Origin: Bradyrhizobium algeriense
Lineage (GTDB): Bacteria > Pseudomonadota > Alphaproteobacteria > Rhizobiales > Xanthobacteraceae
Reading direction: 5' to 3'
NCBI RefSeq assembly: GCF_036924595.1
Contig: NZ_JAZHRV010000001.1
Span: 5,766,001 to 5,830,000, forward strand
Length of the DNA: 64,000 nt
Made by a program: the position numbers and the translations under genes. The notes below the pieces were generated by a model. The model ran no database searches, had not been told where the DNA came from, and saw only the letters and a program-made list of their open reading frames with translations. Positions 47,054 through 55,485 of the stretch are shown here, piece by piece. Every line of letters starts with the position of its first letter. Within the stretch, counting starts at the first letter, position 1.

Positions 47054-47746
47054 CTACCCGTGATATCCCGGCGACTTCCGCGCCAGCCCATCAAACGCGT
47101 CAAACAGCCGCTCGCGCCAGGCATAAACCGGATCGTCCTCCAACAGCAGCTTGAACGGGCTGACCACCCGCGCCCACTGGAACGCGCCGAACACGATGTA
47201 GTCCGCATAGTTCGCCCTCGCGCCGCCGATATAGGCTTGCGTCCTTAGCGTCAGCCGCAACGGGTCGAGCGATTTGCGGAAACCTTCGACCGCCTTGTCG
47301 CGGCTGGCCATGATCTCTTCCAGCGGCTTGCCGAAACGCGCCTCGCGGCTTTTGCGGAAATAGGCCGCGTCCTCCGGCTTCAGGTTGAGCGGGATGTCGG
47401 CGATGATGAGCGGAAACATGCCGCCGATCACCCCGTCGCCCCACCAGTTCAGCATCCGCGCCATGGCGCGGCCGCCCTCGCCGCCGAACAGCGACGGCCG
47501 GTCCGGATAGGCGTCTTCGAGATAGTTGGCGATGGTCCAGGAATCGACGACCGCGCTATCGCCGTCGAGCAGCACCGGCACTTTCTCCGAACCATGCGGC
47601 GCGATCGCGCTTTTCTCGGTGAAGCACCACGGGATGGTTTCCGCCGACAGCCCCTTATGCGCCAACGCCATCCGCGTCCGCCAGCAGAACGGGCTGAAGG
47701 GGCGGGACGGGTCGGTGCCGACGAGTTCATAGAGTTTGAGAGACAT
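47054..47746 (-). CDS. Glutathione S-transferase family protein
   Basis: Protein of 230 residues. The N-terminal thioredoxin-like domain has MSLKLYELVGTDPSRPFSPFCWRTRMALAHKGL, where Ser and Cys are candidate catalytic residues. The region KVPVLLDGDSAVVDSWTIANYLEDAYPDRPSLFG contacts glutathione. The helical C-terminal domain ends ARKSPGYHG. It belongs to a lineage with beta-etherase-like proteins (the SPFCWRTRMAL start), so lignin-ether or other cofactor-dependent chemistry is possible. It stands alone. Confidence 0.87.
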   Translation of the reverse strand: MSLKLYELVGTDPSRPFSPFCWRTRMALAHKGLSAETIPWCFTEKSAIAPHGSEKVPVLLDGDSAVVDSWTIANYLEDAYPDRPSLFGGEGGRAMARMLNWWGDGVIGGMFPLIIADIPLNLKPEDAAYFRKSREARFGKPLEEIMASRDKAVEGFRKSLDPLRLTLRTQAYIGGARANYADYIVFGAFQWARVVSPFKLLLEDDPVYAWRERLFDAFDGLARKSPGYHG

Positions 47747-47896
47747 GGCGGCATTTTGCGCGAATAGCGGCGACGATGGAAGCGAAACATCGCCAGCGCG
47801 AGAACATTTCTGAAACGTCGCTGCGACTGCACAGCTCTACGCCGTGCAATCGCAGCAACTATTGAACATCACAACCGATGGCAGGCGCCGAGACAC

Positions 47897-49441
47897 CTAG
47901 ACCGTCGAGATGCCGTCGATCGGGCTGATGTCGCCGACGAACCTCAGCAGGTCGGCCATGGTGAAATCACCAGGAGTCTTGGACGGCAGCGTCGGCTTCC
48001 AGTTCTTGCCCTTCAGCCACAAGTACGACTGGTGGTCGCCGTGCACGAGGCCGACGAACACTTCCGCCACGATCGTGGCTCCGACCGGTCCGAGCTTCTC
48101 GCCGCCGCCACGCTGCTCCGCCTCCTTGAGAATGTAGTACCAGAGCGGCGTGTGCTCGTGCAGGCCGTGCTTCTTGGCCACCGCGCCGTCCGTCCCCTTC
48201 GCGATCTCGGCCGAAGTGAGCGGATTCTTGATCTTCATCGCCCTGGCGACGTCCTGTCCGGACGGCAGGCCCAGCATGACGCCGCGCTTCAGGTTGCGGA
48301 ACGGAAGGCTGCCGCCGCCGCCCGGCAGATCGTGCAACTGGGGCATCAGGAACGGATCGACCTTTCGCGAGGGATTGAGCCGCACATTGGGGGGATTGGT
48401 TGCCAGCACTTCATGGTAGCGGCGCCAGTCGATGATCCAGTTGCTGGAAAGCACCGGGATTGGCAGCGGCGGCTGCACCGGATCAGGCGCGAGATCGCCG
48501 ATGATTCCGCCCGACAGGCCGGTGAATCTGAACAGCAGATCGAGCGTGGCGGGAATGCCGCCGCCCGGCGTGAACTTGCGATTGTGGCTGTAGACCTCGC
48601 GCACCATGCTGTGGCCGAACCGGTACGCCGCCACAGAGAACTCGACCGGCATGTAGGGCGTCCTCTTGAAGCGGTAGAAGCGTCGGCCCTGGTCGAGGAT
48701 CTTGGCGACGATTCCCTTCTCGGTGATGCGCTCCACGAAATCGTGCAGCACCATCCATTGATAGTGCCAGGTCACCATCTGGCGCGCCTGTGCGAATATC
48801 TCGCCGGCCGGTACCCCGGACGCAGCAAGCTGGTCGCAGACCTTGTTGTGAAACTTCAGCATCGCCAGGTGCGTCTGCGCGACGACGAGATTTTCGTCAT
48901 TGCGATGATCGCCGATCAGCGCGAAGCCTTCCGGGTTACGCGGCAGGTCGTTGCGCGGCGTGATGGTTACGTCATCAACGCTGATGGTCTTGCCGGTCAA
49001 TAGTTTCGGACCGGGCGTCTTGCCGTCGGCATCGCCGGTATTGCGCGCGTAAAGCTGCCGGCTGCCGTCAGGGCCGAGACCGTAGACACTGTCGAGATCG
49101 AGTGCCGGCGTGCGGAAGTTTTCGACCGCCAGCGGGTCGGCTTCCTTGTCGCCGAGCGAGGTGAGATCGAGCGTGATGTCGTGATCGACGAACTGGCCGA
49201 GATAGGTGAACCCCGCCGGGATCTTGGTGTTGTTGCCGGCGGCGTCGCCCGGGTTGGCGTCCTTCATCGCGTCGGCAAGTTCCTTCAGCGGAGCGTCGTC
49301 GACGGCGAGCGGTTCGAGGTTCGGGAACATCCGCCCGAACATGCCGGGATCGTCATGCCCGGAAAGCGAATCCAGAAATTGTCGGGTCGGTTGGCGGCCA
49401 GCTTTGCCATGGCCGGGCTGGACATTCACTTGTGTTGCCAT
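47897..49441 (-). CDS. Animal-type heme peroxidase family protein
   Basis: Protein of 514 residues of the animal haem peroxidase (peroxidase-cyclooxygenase) superfamily. The distal His87 lies in LGQFVDHDITLDLTS, with Asp86 at the site that links to heme in animal enzymes. The likely proximal His is in AAYRFGHSMVREVYSHN at about residues 265-280. GGAGGAA lies 4 bases upstream of the ATG at 49441. No signal peptide is visible, unlike eukaryotic relatives. It could oxidise halides, phenols or lipids; the role is unknown. It is monocistronic. Confidence 0.9.
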   Translation of the reverse strand: MATQVNVQPGHGKAGRQPTRQFLDSLSGHDDPGMFGRMFPNLEPLAVDDAPLKELADAMKDANPGDAAGNNTKIPAGFTYLGQFVDHDITLDLTSLGDKEADPLAVENFRTPALDLDSVYGLGPDGSRQLYARNTGDADGKTPGPKLLTGKTISVDDVTITPRNDLPRNPEGFALIGDHRNDENLVVAQTHLAMLKFHNKVCDQLAASGVPAGEIFAQARQMVTWHYQWMVLHDFVERITEKGIVAKILDQGRRFYRFKRTPYMPVEFSVAAYRFGHSMVREVYSHNRKFTPGGGIPATLDLLFRFTGLSGGIIGDLAPDPVQPPLPIPVLSSNWIIDWRRYHEVLATNPPNVRLNPSRKVDPFLMPQLHDLPGGGGSLPFRNLKRGVMLGLPSGQDVARAMKIKNPLTSAEIAKGTDGAVAKKHGLHEHTPLWYYILKEAEQRGGGEKLGPVGATIVAEVFVGLVHGDHQSYLWLKGKNWKPTLPSKTPGDFTMADLLRFVGDISPIDGISTV

Positions 49442-49909
<468 letters not shown>

Positions 49910-50797
49910 ATGACTGAGCGAATTTCGTTGGAGGGGAAGGTCGCGGTTGTGACTGGCGCAGGCCGCGGGCTCGGGCGGGCATACGTCGAGCTTCTCGCTG
50001 AACGCGGTGCCCGGACCGTGGTGAACGACCTGGGGACCGACGTATCGGGGTTCGGGAAAGACTCCACGATAGCGGAACAGGTGGCCGACCTCATTCGGTC
50101 ACGTGGAGGCGAGGCAGTCGCGAATGACAGCGATATTTCCACCCCTGAAGGTGGCAGTGACCTGATCGCGGCGACCATCGAACATTTCGGGAGAATAGAC
50201 CTTCTCGTGAACAACGCTGGTATCTGTGGAAGCCAGCTATTCGAGGACGCCACCCTTGACGATTTCGATCACTATTGGCGCGTGCACCTCGGCGGGCCGG
50301 TTAACACGGTGAAGGCTGCTTGGCCGTATATGGTCGCACAGCGCTATGGGAAGATCATCCTTACGACGTCAGTCAGCGGTCTGTTCGGACTACGTGGCCA
50401 AACCACCTATGCGGCGGCCAAGTGCGCAGTAGTCGGATTGATGCGCATTCTTGCAATTGAAGGTGCTGAACATGGGATACTCGTGAACACCATTTCGCCA
50501 GTCGGGTACACAAGGATGCACCCGGCCGCGGGATCCCGCCTGTCTGAAGCAGATGGAAGAGCCAGCATGCCGGTTGAGGCTGTTGCGCCGGCGATCGTCT
50601 GGCTGGCAAGCGATAGTTGTTCGGAGACGAACCGCATCTACAACGTGGGAGCTGGAGCAATCCAACGTATCGCTATCGTCATGGGGCTTGGCTTCTACGA
50701 TGCACATCTGACACCCGAGAGCATCGCCGAGAACTACGCCAAGGTCGAATCGATCGAGGGCTTCTCCGAACCGGGTCCGTTCGAGCCGAGTTCGTAA
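49910..50797 (+). CDS. Short-chain dehydrogenase/reductase
   Basis: NAD(P)-dependent oxidoreductase of 295 residues. The cofactor motif is VVTGAGRGLGRAY (TGxxxGxG), NNAG stabilises the core, and the catalytic Ser-Tyr-Lys are in TTSVSGLFGLRGQTTYAAAKCAVVG. It resembles the SDR domain of multifunctional peroxisomal 3-hydroxyacyl-CoA dehydrogenases. A purine-rich site (GAAGAGGATATCGAG) precedes the ATG. Codon use is less GC-biased than in nearby core genes, suggesting acquired DNA. The substrate is unknown. Confidence 0.88.
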   Translation: MTERISLEGKVAVVTGAGRGLGRAYVELLAERGARTVVNDLGTDVSGFGKDSTIAEQVADLIRSRGGEAVANDSDISTPEGGSDLIAATIEHFGRIDLLVNNAGICGSQLFEDATLDDFDHYWRVHLGGPVNTVKAAWPYMVAQRYGKIILTTSVSGLFGLRGQTTYAAAKCAVVGLMRILAIEGAEHGILVNTISPVGYTRMHPAAGSRLSEADGRASMPVEAVAPAIVWLASDSCSETNRIYNVGAGAIQRIAIVMGLGFYDAHLTPESIAENYAKVESIEGFSEPGPFEPSS

Positions 50798-50855
50798 GCC
50801 GCCGCCGCACGGTCTCGGCCGACGCCTAGCGAGATGACGATTCGAAGAAAAGTCA

Positions 50856-51134
50856 TCACGCTCTGGGTGCGATGTCGAACTCTTTGCGCAACTCGGCATC
50901 GGTGTAGAAGCACACGCCGCCATCGAGATCGCGCACCAGCCATTCACCGAGATACACGATCTGCGTCCCGCTTTGCCTTTCATGCCGAAGCTCGAGGTGC
51001 CCGTCCTCGCTTCGCTGCAGCGAGCAACTGGATTGGACCCAGTTCGGCCAGTCGTGCAGCGGCTGTCCGGTGAACTGCCAGGCGATCAACGCCACGTTGG
51101 TTGGACGTGGCTTCAACTTCAGTGTGGTGTTCAC
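50856..51134 (-). CDS. Small hypothetical protein, phage-protein-like
   Basis: Protein of 92 residues. The GTG at 51134 is chosen as CGGAGAC lies 6 bases upstream and NTTLKLKPRPTNVALIAWQFTG follows well. The body, PNWVQSSCSLQRSEDGHLELRHERQSGTQIVYLGEWLVRD and DGGVCFYTDAELRKEFD, resembles small proteins of prophages that share the LGEWLVRD..G.CFYTDAEFRK-like pattern. I cannot assign a function. It lies between the SDR and a GST gene in a region with accessory character. Confidence 0.6.
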   Translation of the reverse strand: MNTTLKLKPRPTNVALIAWQFTGQPLHDWPNWVQSSCSLQRSEDGHLELRHERQSGTQIVYLGEWLVRDLDGGVCFYTDAELRKEFDIAPRA

Positions 51135-51349
51135 AATCGTCTCCGAAAGAGTGAGTCCTGCGGTCTGATAACGCCGGGGCCCGGCAAAAGTTGAGCGTTC
51201 AGGCCGCAATTCGCCGATATTGCCTATGCGTCTTTGGGATAGATATCCGGGATTGAACGGACGAATCCTTCAATCCCATTGTGGCGGGGCGATGGATACG
51301 CGGGGCCTGGCCCGCGCATCGCGGATGAATTTGCCGTAAGGGGACGCGG

Positions 51350-52057
51350 CTACCGCACCACCGCCGCGGTCTGGCCGAACAGGATCCTGCGTTCCTCCTC
51401 CGTGCGGTTGACGGGCTGGCCGAAATTCGGATTGACCTCTTTTGCCTTGGCATAGGCGCGCTCGGTCGCCGGCCGGGCGCGGATGGTTTCCAGCCAGCGC
51501 TTCAGATGCGGGAAGTCGTCGATGTTCTGGTCCTGGTTCTTGTAGGGCACGACCCAGGGATAGCTCGCCATGTCGGCGATTGAATAGTCGCCGGCGATGA
51601 ACTCGCGATCGGCGAGGCGCTTGTTGAGCACGCCGTAGAGCCGGTTGGTCTCGTTGACGTAGCGGTCGATGGCGTATTTGATTTTCTCTACCGCGTAATT
51701 TCTGAAGTGATGGTTCTGTCCGGCCATCGGACCGAGCCCGCCCATCTGCCAGAACGTCCACTGGATCGCGTCATAGCGGCCGTAGAGATCGGCGGGAAGG
51801 AATTTTCCGGTCTTCTCGGCGAGATACAAAAGCATCGCACCGGACTCGAAGATCGAGATCGGCTTGCCCCCGCCCTTCGGCTCATGATCGACCATCGCGG
51901 GAATCCGGTTGTTCGGCGCGATCGCCAGAAACTCCGGCTTGAACTGGTCGCCCTTGCCGATGTTGACCGGAAAGATCTTGTAGGGCAGCCCGGTCTCTTC
52001 GAGGAACATCGTGATCTTGTGGCCGTTCGGCGTGGTCCAATAGTGAAGGTCGATCAT
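51350..52057 (-). CDS. Glutathione S-transferase, YfcG/GstB-like
   Basis: Protein of 235 residues of the nu-class (YfcG/YghU-like) GST or disulfide-bond reductase group. It has the start MIDLHYWTTPNGHKITMFLEETGLPY, with Thr-Pro-Asn in the active loop. PNNRIPAMVDHEPKGGGKPISIFESGAMLLYLAEKTGKF binds glutathione. The helical domain WTFWQMGGLGPMAGQNHHFRNYA is diagnostic. YfcG binds two glutathiones and reduces disulfides. The ATG at 52057 is the natural start; the frame runs to 52288. Confidence 0.92.
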   Translation of the reverse strand: MIDLHYWTTPNGHKITMFLEETGLPYKIFPVNIGKGDQFKPEFLAIAPNNRIPAMVDHEPKGGGKPISIFESGAMLLYLAEKTGKFLPADLYGRYDAIQWTFWQMGGLGPMAGQNHHFRNYAVEKIKYAIDRYVNETNRLYGVLNKRLADREFIAGDYSIADMASYPWVVPYKNQDQNIDDFPHLKRWLETIRARPATERAYAKAKEVNPNFGQPVNRTEEERRILFGQTAAVVR

Positions 52058-52333
52058 GGGACGATCCTGCTGTGCGTTAAAATTGTTGTTTTCGCAAGAA
52101 AGATGCGACTGCATGAATTTGAGTGGATCGCAGCCGCAAGTCAATTGGCGCCGGCCCCGCGCGCGCGAATGTGATGGGCGCATGGACGTGGGGGCCCGCC
52201 TAACAGCCGGGCAATTCGAGAGGCAATCTGTCGCGCGTAAAACAATGATGAAGGATGGCTGGTTTGCGTGCCCGGTGGCGGTCGGCACAAGCCACTTATT
52301 TGCTGGCGGTCTCTCTCCGGAGCAGGCAGATGA

Positions 52334-52834
52334 TCATCGAACAAGGTCAAGTTGGATTGCTTTGGCAATCGTTTGCTCGAGTGTAGAACAGTTCAACTTC
52401 CGCTTTGCCGTTCGAAGGTAAGCATGGACTGCACTCGTGGACAGATCGAATGATGCTGCCATTTGACCAGGCGCTCTACCTTGCAACAGGCCTTCAAGGC
52501 ACTGCTTCTCCCGAGCTGAAAGTGGCCTCAGTACTTCGTTGGAGCGCAGGCCCGCAAGCCGCATCGCATGGTCGTGAAAATAGTCGGCCAGCAAACGAAA
52601 ATCCTTGAGGTATGTGAACCGCCACCGGTGCCAGTGCTCGTCAGTAGCGTGCGCTGAGATTGAGAAGAGCGCTCGTTCTCCGGCTGGCCCGCGGATAGGC
52701 AAAGTAAATCCATGCCGGCCAACACCATAACGCTCCGCTTCCGCGAAGAAGTGTCGGGCCTCTTTCGTGTGATCGAACAACAGCAGCAGCAGATCCGCCC
52801 GGTGCAGCGCCTGCGACGGAAAGAGGGCGACCAT
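52334..52834 (-). pseudogene. LuxR-family regulator lacking most of the autoinducer domain
   Basis: An open frame of 166 residues. The N-terminal part keeps only the end of a LuxR autoinducer-binding domain (EARHFFAEAERYGVGRHGFTLPIRGPAGERALFSIS). A complete LuxR-type HTH follows (LSAREKQCLEGLLQGRAPGQMAASFDLSTSAVHAYLRTAKRKLNC). The signal-binding Trp, Tyr and Asp-Pro residues of the N-terminal half are absent. That DNA is occupied by a divergent secreted-protein gene whose ATG overlaps this start by two bases. No luxI is present. It is either a decayed regulator or a ligand-independent DNA-binding fragment. Confidence 0.6.
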
Positions 52835-53267
52835 GGTTTCCACGATGAGGGCTCTACGGACAATTTGCGCCGGGGTTTTCCTGACCGGCATTCTCGCGAT
52901 TGCGGGCTCGGGGGCGGCTTCCGCACAGGTAACCGCAAGCTTCAATCCCATTACGAACCAATTTGGTTCGACCATCACGCTTGATACGGCTAGCTGCTCG
53001 CCAAGCGGATCAATCTTTCCGACGTTCTCGATCAACAACAACGGAACCGGAAGCGGCACCGGCACCTCGAGCAATGGCTCGATGACTTGTACCGTCCGAT
53101 ATCAGAGCGGAAGCTTCGGCTGCCAGTTCCAGATGCAGGTCAGCACGTTCAGCTCGGGCTTCGCCACCGCTGGCGCATACAAGGGATCCGGTGGGCGGCC
53201 GCAATGCAGCGTAGTGACCACCAGCGGACCCGGTGACAACTTTACGGCCAGCTTCAAGATGCAATGA
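52833..53267 (+). CDS. Small secreted protein of unknown function
   Basis: Protein of 144 residues. The signal peptide is TICAGVFLTGILAIAGSGAASA, cleaved probably before QVTASFNP. The mature part is Ser/Thr/Gly-rich with four cysteines (TASCSPSG, MTCTVRY, SFGCQFQ, PQCSVVT) that could form two disulfides, and looks all-beta. The ATG at 52833 lies in CCATGG shared with the opposite LuxR-type start; an in-frame ATG at 52845 is an alternative. No family is recognised. A hairpin follows the stop. Confidence 0.62.
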   Translation: MVSTMRALRTICAGVFLTGILAIAGSGAASAQVTASFNPITNQFGSTITLDTASCSPSGSIFPTFSINNNGTGSGTGTSSNGSMTCTVRYQSGSFGCQFQMQVSTFSSGFATAGAYKGSGGRPQCSVVTTSGPGDNFTASFKMQ

Positions 53268-53275
53268 AACGCTAC

Positions 53276-53301
53276 GGTAGGGCGCCTGCGAGCGCCCTAC
53301 C
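53276..53301 (+). terminator. Hairpin after the small secreted protein gene
   Basis: Ten-base perfect stem GGTAGGGCGC / GCGCCCTACC with a six-base loop, 8 bases past the stop at 53267. There is no T-run afterwards, so it may be a weak terminator. Confidence 0.5.
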
Positions 53302-53331
53302 ACCACTTAGTGCAACATTGCGAGCCGCAAC

Positions 53332-53346
53332 TTAACCCTTCATTAA
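53332..53346. promoter_or_regulatory. CtrA-type binding site (TTAA-N7-TTAA)
   Basis: TTAA-CCCTTCA-TTAA fits the CtrA spacing rule and lies 97 bases upstream of the ATG at 53443. It lacks the last C of the TTAA-N7-TTAAC consensus on this strand. Confidence 0.4.
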
Positions 53347-53442
53347 TCAGCGCCCGCGAACCTATTGCAATTCTTCAGATTGTAGCGGTGCATGGATCTT
53401 GTGCGCTCTTTGCAGGATTCAGCTTCTGAAATGAGGGTTCCG

Positions 53443-54238
53443 ATGAATACCGCAGTTACGACGCGGCTCATCATCCGCTTACGCAAAGGCAGCGCAACTA
53501 CCTGGGGGCGGTGCGGGTCTCGGCAAAGCGCAGGGCAATGAGAAATTCGGCCAACCTTCCGCGGGCAATGATGCCGCCGACAGCCTTGATCTTTCGGACC
53601 ATGCCAAGGCGATTCTCGTGCGCGCCAAGACGGACCAGGTCGCGGCCGACAAGCTGACGGCGTTCCTTCAATCCGCAAAGGAAAGCGTCACGGGCAAGCA
53701 GGCGCCGGCGTCCAAGGATGGAACTCAAATATTCGAATCCCTCACGGGTCATAATCGATCCAGTTCGGCGGGAGGAGAGCCCTCAAGCGCTGGTGATTTT
53801 GAAGACGCGGTTCTCGATCGATTGATCGAAGCCCATAGGAATGCCGACGGGACGGTGAGAAACTACTCGGCGGTTGCTCGCGACGTCTTTACGCCGGCCA
53901 CTTCGGCGGAGCAGGTCAGTGATTGGTACAAAACGAATGGACAGGCTTATATTGACTCGGCGCAGGCGAGGCCCACCGAGTGGGGTACGAGTCTTGCTGC
54001 CGCCGTCCAGGCTCGCGAAGTTACTTTCCACAGCGCGGCTGATTTCGCCGACCTGAATTTCCACAACACCTACACATTCGAAGGTGGCGAGGGTGGTGGC
54101 TCGGCGAATGTGGATTTCACCTACAACCGAAACGCTTCCATCTTCAGTGATCCGACTACCAATTACCTTGTCTCTAGCGACGGGACAGTGGTTTCCTGGA
54201 AGAAGGCTGAGGGGGGCGCCGCGGCATCTTCGACATAG
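53443..54238 (+). pseudogene. Hypothetical protein gene with an apparent +1 frameshift near its start
   Basis: A start ATG with GAGGG upstream begins MNTAVTTR in one frame. From about 53467 the sensible protein continues in the next frame without a start of its own (SSSAYAKAAQLPGGGAGLGKAQ, then DSLDLSDHAKAILVRAKTDQVAADKLTAFLQ). It runs to a stop at 54238. Removing one base near 53466 gives a 264-residue protein. The intact part, from a GTG at 53618, would be 206 residues and could still be made. The domain is unrecognised; the SLDLSDHAKAILVRAK block recurs in Bradyrhizobium proteins. A strong terminator follows. Confidence 0.65.
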
Positions 54239-54261
54239 GTCGGAGACATTCGAATTCTCGA

Positions 54262-54285
54262 AGGGCGCCGAGAGGCGCCCTTTTT
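54262..54285 (+). terminator. Intrinsic terminator of the 53443-54238 gene
   Basis: Eight-base perfect stem AGGGCGCC / GGCGCCCT with loop GAGA, followed by a T-run (TTTTT), 23 bases past the stop. Confidence 0.85.
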
Positions 54286-54303
54286 CATGATCTGTCGGGT
54301 ATC

Positions 54304-54540
54304 TCAGGCGGCCCGGCCGTGCTCTCGCAAAAATTTTGCGCCATTCTCGGTGATCGCGACGCGCACGCCCTGCCCGGCCACCGGCTGGCGCGCGACATAG
54401 CCGCGATCGACGGCGTCCTCCCAGATGGTCAGGCGCGGGCATGAGGTGCGCCATGTCTCGATCACCTCGGAATAAAGCCGCGGCTCGCGGCCGATCCATT
54501 CGACGAGGTCGAGCACCAGTGCGTCCGTTGTCTCGGTCAT
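54304..54540 (-). CDS. Small hypothetical protein, winged-helix-like
   Basis: Protein of 78 residues, MTETTDALVLDLVEWIGREPRLYSEVIETWRTSCPRLTIWEDAVDRGYVARQ in overlapping parts (LVLDLVEWIGREPRLYSEV, TIWEDAVDRGYVARQPVAGQ). It ends VRVAITENGAKFLREHG. The helix pattern with a terminal beta-wing resembles a small winged-helix domain seen in rhizobial orphans. It lies 30 bases before the stop side of the TSUP gene, downstream on the same strand, and could be co-transcribed with it. The function is unknown. Confidence 0.68.
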   Translation of the reverse strand: MTETTDALVLDLVEWIGREPRLYSEVIETWRTSCPRLTIWEDAVDRGYVARQPVAGQGVRVAITENGAKFLREHGRAA

Positions 54541-54569
54541 CAGCGCCTCCGCATCAGAAGCGGTTCAAC

Positions 54570-55331
54570 TCAAAACGCCATCGCGTTCGTTCGCGTGAAC
54601 AACAGCCAGCCGCCGTAAAGGATGTAGTAGCCCGCGACCGTCGTGATCAGCCGGTTCGCCCAGGTGCGGAATTGCACGTCGCTCATCGCCTCCAGGATGC
54701 GCCGCGCCAGCGTGGTGCCGAGCATCGAGGCGGCGATGGCGACTGCCGCCAGCACCGGATCGAGCGTCGCTGCCTGGTCGACGATGCCGCCGAAATAAAT
54801 CAGCTTTGTGAGATGGCTCGCGACCTGGCAGGTAGCCTTGGTCGCGACCACTTCGCGGCGGCCAAAATTGCCGCCGAGAAAGAAGGTGTCCATCAGGGGA
54901 CCGGAGACGCCGGTCATCAGCATCAGGCCCATGCAGATGAAGCCGTAGAACGAGCCCTGCCAGATGCTGTCGGGATTGGGCTTGATGTTCTTCGGCATCA
55001 GCCGCGCCATGAACGGCGTCACCCCTAGCAGCAGCAGCGCGATCGGCTTGTCCGGCACGTAGCGGGCGATCGACCAGACGCCAAGCGCCAGCGCGCAGCC
55101 GATCAGATAGACGAACACCGGCCGCCAGCGGATATGCGCCCGCCACAGAAAGGCGCGCCAGCCGTTCGAGGCCATCTGCGTGATCGCATGCAGCACCATC
55201 GCGGTGGGCAGCGGCATCAGCATCAACAGCACGCCGATCAGGATCATCCCGCCGGCCATGCCGAACAGGCCCGACAGGAACGCTGTCGCGACCATCAACG
55301 CACCGAGGGCTGCGATCATCAGGGGCGTCAA
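54570..55331 (-). CDS. TauE/SafE (TSUP) family sulfite exporter-like protein
   Basis: Inner-membrane protein of 253 residues with about eight helices in two related halves. The first half holds GLFGMAGGMILIGVLLMLMPLPTAMVLHAITQMASNGWRAFLW; the second FYGFICMGLMLMTGVSGPLMDTFFL. TSUP proteins export sulfite, sulfoacetate or similar anions. The TTG at 55331 has GGAG upstream at normal spacing, so it is taken as the start; an ATG at 55319 is the alternative. Divergent from the LysR gene. Confidence 0.85.
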   Translation of the reverse strand: MTPLMIAALGALMVATAFLSGLFGMAGGMILIGVLLMLMPLPTAMVLHAITQMASNGWRAFLWRAHIRWRPVFVYLIGCALALGVWSIARYVPDKPIALLLLGVTPFMARLMPKNIKPNPDSIWQGSFYGFICMGLMLMTGVSGPLMDTFFLGGNFGRREVVATKATCQVASHLTKLIYFGGIVDQAATLDPVLAAVAIAASMLGTTLARRILEAMSDVQFRTWANRLITTVAGYYILYGGWLLFTRTNAMAF

Positions 55332-55485
55332 GAGAAGTCTCCTGTATCAGCGCGGCCCAGACCGAGGTCCCGGCGCGGAATAGTCTCCCTCGCACCGATT
55401 CAACCACAGCTATTCTTCTGCCTCGCTTGTGACGCGTGCGCAAACTGAGTTATCTTGCCCTGGCATCAGTTTTCCTGAGGGTTAT

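Noticed and set aside
53618..54238. Treating the GTG at 53618 as a normal gene start
   Set aside because: Coding-like sequence in the same frame extends about 150 bases upstream and an ATG with a ribosome site lies one frame away, so a frameshifted gene is the better reading.
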